From Gemmatimonadota bacterium (GTDB taxonomy: Bacteria; Gemmatimonadota; Gemmatimonadetes; Longimicrobiales; Longimicrobiaceae): a stretch of DNA of 9,172 nucleotides. The stretch covers positions 1-9,172 of the forward strand of contig JAHWJJ010000157.1 of NCBI GenBank assembly GCA_019348475.1, read 5' to 3'. Below the pieces are notes generated by a model that was given only the letters and a program-made list of their open reading frames with translations, ran no database searches and had not been told where the DNA came from. Positions within the stretch are counted from its first letter, which is position 1; every line of letters begins with the position of its first letter. The position numbers and the translations under genes were made by a program. Shown here one piece after another: positions 1 to 7,093 of this stretch.

Positions 1-309
1 TACCCGCTGGAGCCGTTGCAAACGCTGGAGTTTGCCTGTCGCAGTCGGAGCGGGTTGGAACTTGGCGCGGCTCACGCGTGGGGCTTCGGAATCGCAGCCC
101 GGCCCGGAGCGCAGCGGAGGGACACGCCCAAAACCGCCGTTGGTCCTGTTCGGTCCCGGCTACGCCGGGTTAGGAAATAGGGAATAGAGGAATCTCGCCC
201 GATCTGGTGGTCTGCTTCCGCACGTTCAAGTCGCGATCCCGGATTCGGTGTCACCATCACCCAGACACCGCATTCCGGCTGGGGCGCAGACGCGGGAGAT
301 TGAACGGGA
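1..309. other. Intergenic stretch without a convincing gene
   Basis: Two forward frames stay open from the window edge to stops near 180-190, but neither shows the strong third-position GC bias of the real genes here and neither translation resembles a known domain, so I do not call a gene end. Small hairpins are visible: a 6-bp stem at 18-23/30-35 (GCAAAC/GTTTGC), a 6-bp stem at 155-160/164-169 (CCCGGC-TAC-GCCGGG), and a 7-bp stem at 246-252/264-270 (CGGTGTC/GACACCG) about 40 bases before the next gene. The 155-169 hairpin could close an upstream transcript, but no T-run follows. A promoter for the next gene should lie here; I cannot point to convincing -35/-10 boxes. Confidence 0.5.
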
Positions 310-915
310 ATGGCTGCCGAGGGGGCGGAGGGGGCGGCGGAGAGGGGGAGTGCGGAGGATCCGCCGCCGGTCTACACCATCGGCCACTCCACCCGCACGG
401 CGGACGAGTTCATCGCCCTGCTGCGCGAACACGGGGTGCGGCTGCTGGTGGACGTGCGCCGCTTTCCCGGGTCGCGGCGGCATCCGCAGTTCGGCCGCGA
501 CGCGCTGGCGGCGGCGCTGGCGGACGCCGGCATCGCGTACCGGCACGAGGAGGCGCTGGGCGGCCGGCGCGCGTCGGACGCCTCCGCCGGCCCCTCCCCC
601 AACACGGCGTGGCGCCATCCGGCGTTCCGCGCCTACGCCGACTACATGGCCACGCCGCCGTTCCAGGCGGCGCTGCGCCGGCTGATCGGCGACGGCGTGC
701 GGCGGCCGACGGCGATCATGTGCGCCGAGGCGGTGCCCTGGCGCTGCCACCGCCGGCTGATCACCGACGCGCTGCTGGCGCGAGGCGTTCCCGTGCTGGA
801 CATCATCGGCCCCGGCCAGGCGCGCCGCGCCGTGCTTTCGGAGCACGCGACCGTCCGCGGCGACGGCACCCTCGTCTACCCCGCCACGCCCCAGCGGGAC
901 CTCTTCGCGGAATGA
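310..915 (+). CDS. DUF488 family protein
   Basis: A 201-residue protein of the DUF488 family (small cytoplasmic proteins of unproven biochemical role). Seen in the sequence: the family's N-terminal strand YTIGHSTR at residues 22-29, then VDVRRFPGSRRHPQF at 47-61, WRHPAFRAYADYM at 101-113, and the Cys motif MCAEAVPWRCHRRL at 137-150, with both cysteines (C138, C146) and the following H-R-R intact. Residues 1-20 are a low-complexity Ala/Glu/Gly leader before the domain, so the true start could be slightly later, though no later ATG or GTG precedes YTIGH. The ATG at 310 has a purine-rich GGGAG about 11 bases upstream, a weak ribosome site. The gene stands alone; a large inverted repeat follows the stop by 7 bases. 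Family assignment is firm; function is unknown. Confidence 0.9.
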   Translation: MAAEGAEGAAERGSAEDPPPVYTIGHSTRTADEFIALLREHGVRLLVDVRRFPGSRRHPQFGRDALAAALADAGIAYRHEEALGGRRASDASAGPSPNTAWRHPAFRAYADYMATPPFQAALRRLIGDGVRRPTAIMCAEAVPWRCHRRLITDALLARGVPVLDIIGPGQARRAVLSEHATVRGDGTLVYPATPQRDLFAE

Positions 916-922
916 TTCGGCA

Positions 923-969
923 GCACGGGACGGCGCCGATTTTGCGGGTATGTGCAGACCGTCCCGTGC
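923..969. terminator. Perfect 11-bp inverted repeat after the DUF488 gene
   Basis: GCACGGGACGG at 923-933 is an exact reverse complement of CCGTCCCGTGC at 959-969, with a 25-base spacer. It begins 7 bases after the stop at 915 and no T-run follows. Position suggests a GC-rich terminator or mRNA 3'-end hairpin; the long spacer also allows a protein-binding operator ahead of the response-regulator gene. Function is inferred from position only. Confidence 0.45.
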
Positions 970-1042
970 ACTCGGCACATCCTCCGTTTCAGGCCCGCCG
1001 GCCGGGCGATCCGCCCGCCGCCGGGCGCTCGGCTTACCGGCC

Positions 1043-1420
1043 ATGCCCAGGACCATCCTCCTCGCCGACGACCACGAGGACAACCGGCTGGCGCTGCTCA
1101 CGGTGCTGCAGCGCGCGGGGTACCGCACGCTGGGCGCCGCCAACGGGCAGCAGGCGGTTGAGGTGGCCCACGAGCACCTGCCGGACCTGATCCTGATGGA
1201 CCTGGCCATGCCGGTGATGGACGGCCGCCAGGCCATGCGGCAGCTGCGCGCCGACGAGCGGACGGCCCGCATCCCCATCATCGTGCTTACCGCGATGGCG
1301 CTGTCCGTGGACCGGGAGCGACTGGTCGCGGAGGGGTTCGACGGGCTGCTCATCAAGCCCTGCATGCCCCCCCACCTGGTTTCCGAGGTCCGCCGCGTGG
1401 TGGGCCCGCCGGAAGATTGA
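1043..1420 (+). CDS. Single-domain response regulator (CheY-like receiver)
   Basis: A 125-residue protein consisting only of a phosphoacceptor receiver domain. Seen: the acidic pair D9-D10 in LLADDHEDN, the predicted phosphorylated Asp D53 in LILMDLAMPVMDG, the switch Thr T83 in IIVLTAM, and the conserved Lys K105 in LLIKPCMPP. No output domain follows; the frame ends after the last helix. I chose the ATG at 1043 because the receiver fold starts at once (MPRTILLADD); the frame stays open back to an ATG at 950, which would add 31 low-complexity residues and start inside an inverted repeat. No clear Shine-Dalgarno sequence precedes 1043. No histidine kinase or chemotaxis gene is nearby, so the cognate kinase and target are unknown. 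Such proteins act by phosphorylation-dependent protein contacts or as phosphorelay shuttles. Confidence 0.92.
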   Translation: MPRTILLADDHEDNRLALLTVLQRAGYRTLGAANGQQAVEVAHEHLPDLILMDLAMPVMDGRQAMRQLRADERTARIPIIVLTAMALSVDRERLVAEGFDGLLIKPCMPPHLVSEVRRVVGPPED

Positions 1421-1422
1421 CC

Positions 1423-1457
1423 GCGCCGCCCGCCCCTCTGTGCAGGGCGGGCGGCGC
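1423..1457 (+). terminator. 13-bp perfect hairpin after the response regulator
   Basis: GCGCCGCCCGCCC at 1423-1435 pairs exactly with GGGCGGGCGGCGC at 1445-1457 around a 9-base loop. It starts 3 bases after the stop at 1420 and lies 40 bases before the next gene. No T-run follows, as is common in GC-rich genomes, so it may stop transcription only partly or protect the mRNA end. The stem is directly visible; the terminator role is inferred. Confidence 0.65.
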
Positions 1458-1487
1458 TCGCGTTCGCGGCACCCCGATCTCTTGCCC

Positions 1488-1492
1488 AGGAG
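1488..1492 (+). promoter_or_regulatory. Ribosome binding site deciding the lipoprotein start
   Basis: AGGAG lies 4 bases before the ATG at 1497. It supports this ATG, with its signal peptide, over the in-frame GTG at 1440, which sits in the loop of the upstream hairpin and has no ribosome site. Confidence 0.6.
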
Positions 1493-1496
1493 CCCC

Positions 1497-2585
1497 ATGA
1501 TCCGCACCGCACGCTTCGCCTGGATGGCCGCGCTGGCCGCACTCTTCGCCTGCACGCCCCCGCCGGAGCCCGTCTCCATGGGCGGCGTGCGGCCCACGGA
1601 CGTGGGCGGCAGCATGGTGGCCCCGCCGCGCTGGGGAATGGTGATCCACGGCGGCGCGGGGGCCATGTCGCCGCAGAGCCTGTCGGCCGAGCGGCAGGCG
1701 GAGTACCGCGCCGCGCTCACCGAGGCGCTGATGGCCGGGCACGCGGTGCTGGCGCGCGGCGGCACCAGCCTGGACGCGGTGGAGGCGGCGGTGAACGTAA
1801 TGGAGGACAATCCGCTCTTCAACGCCGGCCGCGGCGCCGTGGTCACCGCGGACGGGCGCATCGAGCTGGACGCGGCGGTGATGGACGGCGCCACCCTCAA
1901 GGCCGGCGCCGTCGCGGGGCTGCACACGGTCCGCAACCCCATCGACCTGGCGCGCGCGGTGATGGAGCGCTCGCCGCACGTGATGATGATCGGCGAGGGC
2001 GCGGAGACCTTTGCGCGGCAGAACGGGCTGGCGATGGTGGAGGAATCGTACTTCTGGACGCCCAACCGCCGGCAGCAGTGGGAGCGCATGCGGATGCAGG
2101 ACAGCCTGCGCGCCGACAGCGCGGCGCGGGCCGGGCGCACCAGCGGCTACGCCATGCCGGACGACCGCAAGTGGGGGACGGTGGGCGCCGTGGCGCTGGA
2201 CCAGCACGGCAACCTGGCGGCGGGCACGTCCACGGGGGGGATGATGATGAAGCGCTTCGGGCGCGTGGGCGACGTGCCCATCGTCGGCGCGGGTACCTAC
2301 GCCAACAACCGCTCCTGCGCGGTGAGCGCCACGGGCCACGGCGAGTTCTTCATCCGCAACGTGGTGGCGCACAGCATCTGCGCGCTGATGGAGTACGGCG
2401 GGCTGCCGCTGCAGGCCGCGGCCGACAGCATCGTGATGCGCCAGCTGGTGGCGCAGCGGGGGGAGGGAGGCGTGATCGCCATGGACCGCCAGGGCAACTG
2501 GACCATGCCCTTCAACAGCACCGGGATGTTCCGCGGCCGCATTGGCGCCGACGGCCGTCCCGAGGTCGCCATCTTCCGCGACTGA
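1497..2585 (+). CDS. Isoaspartyl peptidase/L-asparaginase (Ntn-hydrolase), lipoprotein form
   Basis: A 362-residue plant-type asparaginase of the Thr-dependent Ntn-hydrolase superfamily. The family cleaves L-asparagine and beta-aspartyl (isoaspartyl) dipeptides after self-cleavage into alpha and beta chains. Seen: the N-terminal strand HGGAGA at 51-56, NPLFNAGRGAV at 105-115, and KWGTVGAVALD at 225-235, where T228 is the predicted nucleophile and G227/T228 the autocleavage bond. Substrate-site features follow: GRVGDVPI at 255-262 and TGHGEFF at 279-285. Residues 1-19 (MIRTARF, a hydrophobic stretch, then LFAC) form a lipoprotein signal with C19 as the lipidated Cys. The mature enzyme is therefore probably anchored on the periplasmic side of a membrane, whereas many homologues are cytoplasmic. 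A Pro/Gly linker of about 25 residues separates the Cys from the domain. It converges with the gene at 2769-3254. Family is certain; substrate preference is not. Confidence 0.93.
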   Translation: MIRTARFAWMAALAALFACTPPPEPVSMGGVRPTDVGGSMVAPPRWGMVIHGGAGAMSPQSLSAERQAEYRAALTEALMAGHAVLARGGTSLDAVEAAVNVMEDNPLFNAGRGAVVTADGRIELDAAVMDGATLKAGAVAGLHTVRNPIDLARAVMERSPHVMMIGEGAETFARQNGLAMVEESYFWTPNRRQQWERMRMQDSLRADSAARAGRTSGYAMPDDRKWGTVGAVALDQHGNLAAGTSTGGMMMKRFGRVGDVPIVGAGTYANNRSCAVSATGHGEFFIRNVVAHSICALMEYGGLPLQAAADSIVMRQLVAQRGEGGVIAMDRQGNWTMPFNSTGMFRGRIGADGRPEVAIFRD

Positions 2586-2621
2586 ACCCAACCGCCCGCA
2601 CCGCGCTGGAAAGCAGTTCAA

Positions 2622-2647
2622 CCTCCCCCACGGGTTTTTGGGGGAGG
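2622..2647. terminator. Hairpin between convergent genes, repeat-like
   Basis: CCTCCCCC at 2622-2629 pairs exactly with GGGGGAGG at 2640-2647 around the 10-base loop ACGGGTTTTT. It lies between the asparaginase stop (2585) and the stop of the minus-strand lipoprotein gene (2769), so it could end transcription from either side. The T5 is in the loop, not after the stem, so this is not a classical intrinsic terminator. A repetitive-looking GC-rich tail (GAGCCTGAGCGAGCGGAG at about 2651-2668) follows, and a weaker hairpin (GTGGA/TCCAC) sits at 2724-2735. Confidence 0.5.
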
Positions 2648-2768
2648 TGCGAGCCTGAGCGAGCGGAGGGGGCGCGGCGCGACCCGGCCATGCTGCTGAA
2701 GGCTGTCTGCGCGTCAGGGCTTTTCCACTCGTGGAGCCCCCTTCGGCGGACCCCCGGCCGACGCATCC

Positions 2769-3254
2769 TCAGCGGCGGCGGGTGTAGATCCTGGCCTCCG
2801 CGGGAACGGGCTCGCCGTGCTCGCCCTGCGTGGGGCCCAGGTGCAGGATAAGCCGGCCGCGCTCCACCGTGTAGCGGATGGGTGGCCCGAGGCTTTCCTG
2901 GTCCGCCACGAACTCGTCCTGCCAGCCGGACGTCTCGGCGTCGCGCCAGCGGACGCGCTGCACGCTCATCGCGACGCCAGCCTCATCCAGGCGGTACCTG
3001 CCCGTGCTCTCGCCCCGGTAAACGACCCGCCAGCCGATCCCCGCCCGGTCCCACCCCAGGATGGTGGACTGGTACGTCCCGTCAGGCCTGAACAGGTAGC
3101 GGTGCTCCGCCCGGTCGATGTCGCCGGTGCCGCGGAACAGCGTCATCGGCGCCGCCCACTCGCCGTGGATGGCGTCCGTCGCCGGGAGCGTGCCCCCATC
3201 GCACGCGGCCAGGGGGAGGAGGGCGAGCATCAGCAGGCGCGGGAGGATTCGCAT
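2769..3254 (-). CDS. Small predicted lipoprotein, function unknown
   Basis: A 161-residue protein read on the minus strand. The start at 3254 gives MRILPRLLMLALLPLAAC: a short charged end, a hydrophobic core and a lipobox LAAC with C18 as the lipidated residue. The frame is open upstream to other Met codons at 3284 and 3302, but those would bury the signal peptide. No good Shine-Dalgarno sequence precedes 3254, so the start rests on the signal. The mature part is strand-rich with alternating aromatic and charged residues (YLFRPDGTYQST at 53-64, GRYRLDEAGVAMSVQRVRW at 85-103, RYTVERGRLILHL at 127-139). The pattern FRPDGTY...GRYRLDE resembles small lipocalin-like beta-barrel lipoproteins, but this is shape similarity, not a family match. 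It is divergent from the dynamin gene (gap 271 bases) and convergent with the asparaginase gene. Confidence 0.75.
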   Translation of the reverse strand: MRILPRLLMLALLPLAACDGGTLPATDAIHGEWAAPMTLFRGTGDIDRAEHRYLFRPDGTYQSTILGWDRAGIGWRVVYRGESTGRYRLDEAGVAMSVQRVRWRDAETSGWQDEFVADQESLGPPIRYTVERGRLILHLGPTQGEHGEPVPAEARIYTRRR

Positions 3255-3326
3255 GGGATCACGGGAGGTGGGTCGCTGGATCATCGGCCAATCAATGTTC
3301 ATCCCCGCGCAATCGTGACGCGAGGC

Positions 3327-3378
3327 CGGCGAGAGCGGGGCTCCTGCCCTGTCGGCGAGAGCGGGGCTCCTGCCCTGC
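3327..3378. repeat. 26-bp tandem direct repeat, two copies
   Basis: Two adjacent 26-base units, 3327-3352 and 3353-3378, match at 25 of 26 positions; only the last base differs (T in the first, C in the second). Each unit begins CGGCGAGAGCGGGG. They lie in the gap between the divergent lipoprotein and dynamin genes, close to where promoters are expected. A shorter echo (GCCGGCGAG) occurs at 3486-3494. They may be a simple duplication or paired binding sites. Confidence 0.85.
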
Positions 3379-3473
3379 CTATGCTGAGAACCCGAAGGTG
3401 TCGACAGGGCCTTTCGGGCGGCAAAGACCTTCACTCTTGCGCGGCCCCGCGTTTGCGAAACATCATCCCTTCT

Positions 3474-3489
3474 CCGGCCGGGAGGCCGG
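3474..3489. other. Short hairpin upstream of the dynamin gene
   Basis: CCGGCC at 3474-3479 pairs with GGCCGG at 3484-3489 around a GGGA loop, 36 bases before the dynamin start. It is short and GC-rich, so chance is a real possibility; it could be a leader hairpin in the dynamin mRNA. Confidence 0.3.
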
Positions 3490-3525
3490 CGAGCGGCAAC
3501 TCTGGACCGAGACGGGGGACGGGGG

Positions 3526-5283
<1,758 letters not shown>

Positions 5284-5307
5284 CGGCACCCGAAACGCCG
5301 CGAGCCG

Positions 5308-5639
5308 TCATTCCGCGCTTTGGCGGGAGGTCCAGCACCCGGAACACCATCTCGTACCCGGGCACACGGCCCGCGAACAGCTCCTGCCACGCCCGTTCGG
5401 GCCGCACCACGCGCGCAGCCCAATCCAGCTGCTCAGCACTGAGACATGCGTTCGGCGGCGGCGCCGGCGCGGTGAATTTGCGGATTCCGGTGATGCGCCA
5501 CGTGTGGATGCCCGCGGGGGATCCGGGGTCGTCGGCAGCGCAGTCACAGGGGAAGCGGGTCGATCCCCACCGATGTCTCACCACTGAGCCACAGCCCCGC
5601 GCCCGCCTGGCCGATTCTGCCCGCGGGCCAGGTCTCCAC
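5308..5639 (-). pseudogene. Frameshifted remnant of an unknown protein gene
   Basis: No intact gene fits this gap, yet two minus-strand frames join into coding-like sequence. From a GTG at 5639 one frame reads VETWPAGRIGQAG, GLWLSGETSVGIDPLP, then stops at TGA. Near 5555-5562, in a run of four C, the adjacent frame takes over with CDCAADDPGSPAGIHTWRIT, LSAEQLDWAARVVRPERAW and FAGRVPGYEMVFRVLDLPP, with GC-rich third positions typical of genes here. Dropping one C would give a continuous product of roughly 105-110 residues. After LDLPP the coding look fades; a stop in another frame is reached at 5308, beside the dynamin stop. It lies just beyond the mreB terminator, read in the same direction. 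I recognise no family. It may be a decayed gene, or an intact one carrying a sequencing error in the C-run. Confidence 0.4.
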
Positions 5640-5665
5640 CCGAAAACAGCCCCCATCCAGGATTC

Positions 5666-5699
5666 AAAAAAAGCCGCGCCAGAATGAATCTGGCGCGGC
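5666..5699 (-). terminator. Intrinsic terminator of the mreB transcript
   Basis: Read on the minus strand, GCCGCGCCAGA (5699-5689) pairs perfectly with TCTGGCGCGGC (5683-5673) around a 5-base loop, followed at once by seven T (5672-5666). This is a classical rho-independent terminator, about 100 bases past the mreB stop, and the clearest one in the window. Confidence 0.92.
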
Positions 5700-5725
5700 A
5701 GCCTCCCGTGCGGCCTGTGTGGCGA

Positions 5726-5758
5726 ACGGAGCCAGAGAAACTCCGTCCGGTTGGCTCC
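5726..5758 (-). other. Overlapping alternative stems in the mreB 3' region
   Basis: Two stems share bases and cannot form together. GGAGCCA at 5728-5734 pairs with TGGCTCC at 5752-5758, while ACGGAG at 5726-5731 pairs with CTCCGT at 5741-5746. They lie between the mreB stop and its terminator. Such overlap is the geometry of a structural switch but may be chance in GC-rich DNA. Confidence 0.3.
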
Positions 5759-5797
5759 CTGTGAGGCCAGGGTCTTCGTGCCTGAGCGGAAGCGCGG

Positions 5798-6793
5798 CTA
5801 CGAGAGCACGCTCTGGTAGGCGCCCCAGTCCTCCAGCACGCGCGCGGCGCCCCGCACCACGCAGGTAAGCGGCTGCTCGTCCAGGTGGATGTGCAGCCCC
5901 GTCTCGCGCTCCAGCAGCCGCCCCAGCCCGCGAAGCTGCGCGCCGCCCCCCGTCATTACGATCCCCGCGTCGATGATGTCGGACGACAGCTCGGGGGGCG
6001 TGGTCTCCAGCGCGCGGCGCACGGCGGCGACGATGGCGTGCACCGGCTCCTGGATGCACTCGCGGATCTCCAGCGAGTTCACCCGCACGCTCTTGGGGAT
6101 GCCGTTCACCAGGTCACGGCCGGTCACGTCCATCTCGCGCTCCTCGCTCAGCGGGAACGCGGAGCCGATCTGGATCTTTACCCCCTCGGCCGTGGCCTCG
6201 CCGATCAGCAGGTTGCGGCTCTTGCGCACGTAGGCCATGATCGCCTCATCCATCTCGTTCCCCGCCACGCGGATGGACGCGTCCGCCACGATCCCCGACA
6301 GCGCGATCACGCCGATCTCGCTGGTGCCGCCGCCCACGTTCACCACCATCGACCCGTTGGGCGAGGTCACCGGCAGCCCCACGCCGATGGCCGCCGCCAT
6401 CGGCTCCGAGATCAGGTGGACGGCCTTGGCGCCGGCGGCCATCACCGCGGCGCGCACGGCGCGCTTTTCCATCTCGGTGATCCCGGAGGGCACCCCGATG
6501 ACCACCGTGGGCTTGGAGCGAAAGATGCCGCGCGGCAGCACGCGCTCCAGAAAGTGGCGCAGCATCAGGTCCGCCATGTCCACGTCGGCGATCACCCCGT
6601 CACGCATGGGGCGCACGGCCACGATCCCCTCGGGGGTGCGGCCCAGCATGCGCTTGGCCTCGAGCCCGATGGCCCGCACGTGCCGCGTGTCGCGGTCCAC
6701 GGCCACCACCGAGGGCTCGTTCACCACCAGCCCTTCGCCCTTGATCTCGATCAGGGTGTTCGCCGTACCCAGGTCGATCGCGATATCCGCCAC
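5798..6793 (-). CDS. mreB: MreB-family bacterial actin (rod-shape determination)
   Basis: A 331-residue actin homologue; MreB filaments on the inner membrane guide the elongation machinery of the cell wall. Seen: phosphate-1 loop IAIDLGTANTLI at 4-15; PTVVIGVPSGITEMEKRAV at 95-113; catalytic Glu E130 in LISEPMAAAIG (127-137); phosphate-2 loop NVGGGTSEIGVI at 152-163; GNEMDEAI at 178-185; IGEATAEGVK at 197-206; adenosine loop MTGGGAQL at 280-287. Length is near the usual 330-350. The start is GTG at 6793, backed by GGGAG 5 bases upstream. Oddities: residue 152 is Asn where MreB normally has Asp in V-D-I-G-G-G-T, and residue 179 is Asn where G-D-x-x-D-E-A-I is usual. mreC, mreD, pbp2 and rodA are absent on both sides, so this may be a second, Mbl-like paralogue. 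The family is certain; whether it is the main MreB is not. Confidence 0.93.
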   Translation of the reverse strand: MADIAIDLGTANTLIEIKGEGLVVNEPSVVAVDRDTRHVRAIGLEAKRMLGRTPEGIVAVRPMRDGVIADVDMADLMLRHFLERVLPRGIFRSKPTVVIGVPSGITEMEKRAVRAAVMAAGAKAVHLISEPMAAAIGVGLPVTSPNGSMVVNVGGGTSEIGVIALSGIVADASIRVAGNEMDEAIMAYVRKSRNLLIGEATAEGVKIQIGSAFPLSEEREMDVTGRDLVNGIPKSVRVNSLEIRECIQEPVHAIVAAVRRALETTPPELSSDIIDAGIVMTGGGAQLRGLGRLLERETGLHIHLDEQPLTCVVRGAARVLEDWGAYQSVLS

Positions 6794-6798
6794 TGCTG

Positions 6799-6803
6799 CT
6801 CCC
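6799..6803 (-). promoter_or_regulatory. Ribosome binding site of mreB (GTG start)
   Basis: GGGAG on the minus strand lies 5 bases before the GTG at 6793. It supports GTG as the start codon; the protein begins directly with the first beta-strand of the actin fold. Confidence 0.65.
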
Positions 6804-7026
6804 GTTCCTGCTTCGCTGTGCTACGATTGGTGGATGGGAATGTATCGCTTGAAGGGCAATGGGCGAAACTGCACCGCCGAACGGGCTGGTCCCCGGCAGA
6901 CGTGGCGGAGACGTGATGGGTCGAGCCGCTTCGGAACTACGGACCTGGAGGTTGTGAAGAAGCAGCGAGGAAGAGAGGAGCAGAGGACGCCGGGAGGGGC
7001 CTGCGCGGGGGCGGAACGCACGGATG

Positions 7027-7052
7027 CCCGCCGCTCGGGAAGGAGCGGCGGG
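7027..7052 (-). terminator. 10-bp hairpin after the cold-shock gene
   Basis: CCCGCCGCTC at 7027-7036 pairs exactly with GAGCGGCGGG at 7043-7052 around a 6-base loop. It lies 42 bases past the cold-shock stop on the minus strand. No T-run follows in either direction. A GC-rich terminator or 3' mRNA-stabilising hairpin is likely, perhaps with Rho acting on the pyrimidine-rich stretch beyond it. Confidence 0.6.
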
Positions 7053-7093
7053 TCCGTTGTTCCGTCCGCTGGCGTTCGGTGTCGCGCGGCCGG

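Larger units (their letters stand above)
6794..7093. other. Gap between csp and mreB with a pyrimidine-rich minus strand
   Basis: No gene is visible in these 300 bases. The stretch 6949-6998 is almost all purine on the plus strand, so the transcript reading from csp towards mreB would be C/U-rich and G-poor there, the composition expected of a Rho loading site. A promoter for mreB should lie between about 6810 and 6940; only weak AT-richer segments are seen on the minus strand (for example around TACATT near 6841), so I do not place it. Confidence 0.4.

Noticed and set aside
1..180. 3' end of a gene running in from the left edge
   Set aside because: Two frames are open, but neither shows codon bias or a recognisable domain, and the DNA carries several small hairpins more typical of intergenic sequence.
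226..2621. Long minus-strand frames under the DUF488, receiver and asparaginase genes
   Set aside because: They are Arg/His/Ala-rich antisense shadows typical of GC-rich DNA, while the plus strand shows clear domain motifs throughout.
3256..3302. Earlier starts for the small lipoprotein (3302 or 3284)
   Set aside because: They would put polar residues ahead of a clean lipoprotein signal that begins at 3254; no strong ribosome site favours them.
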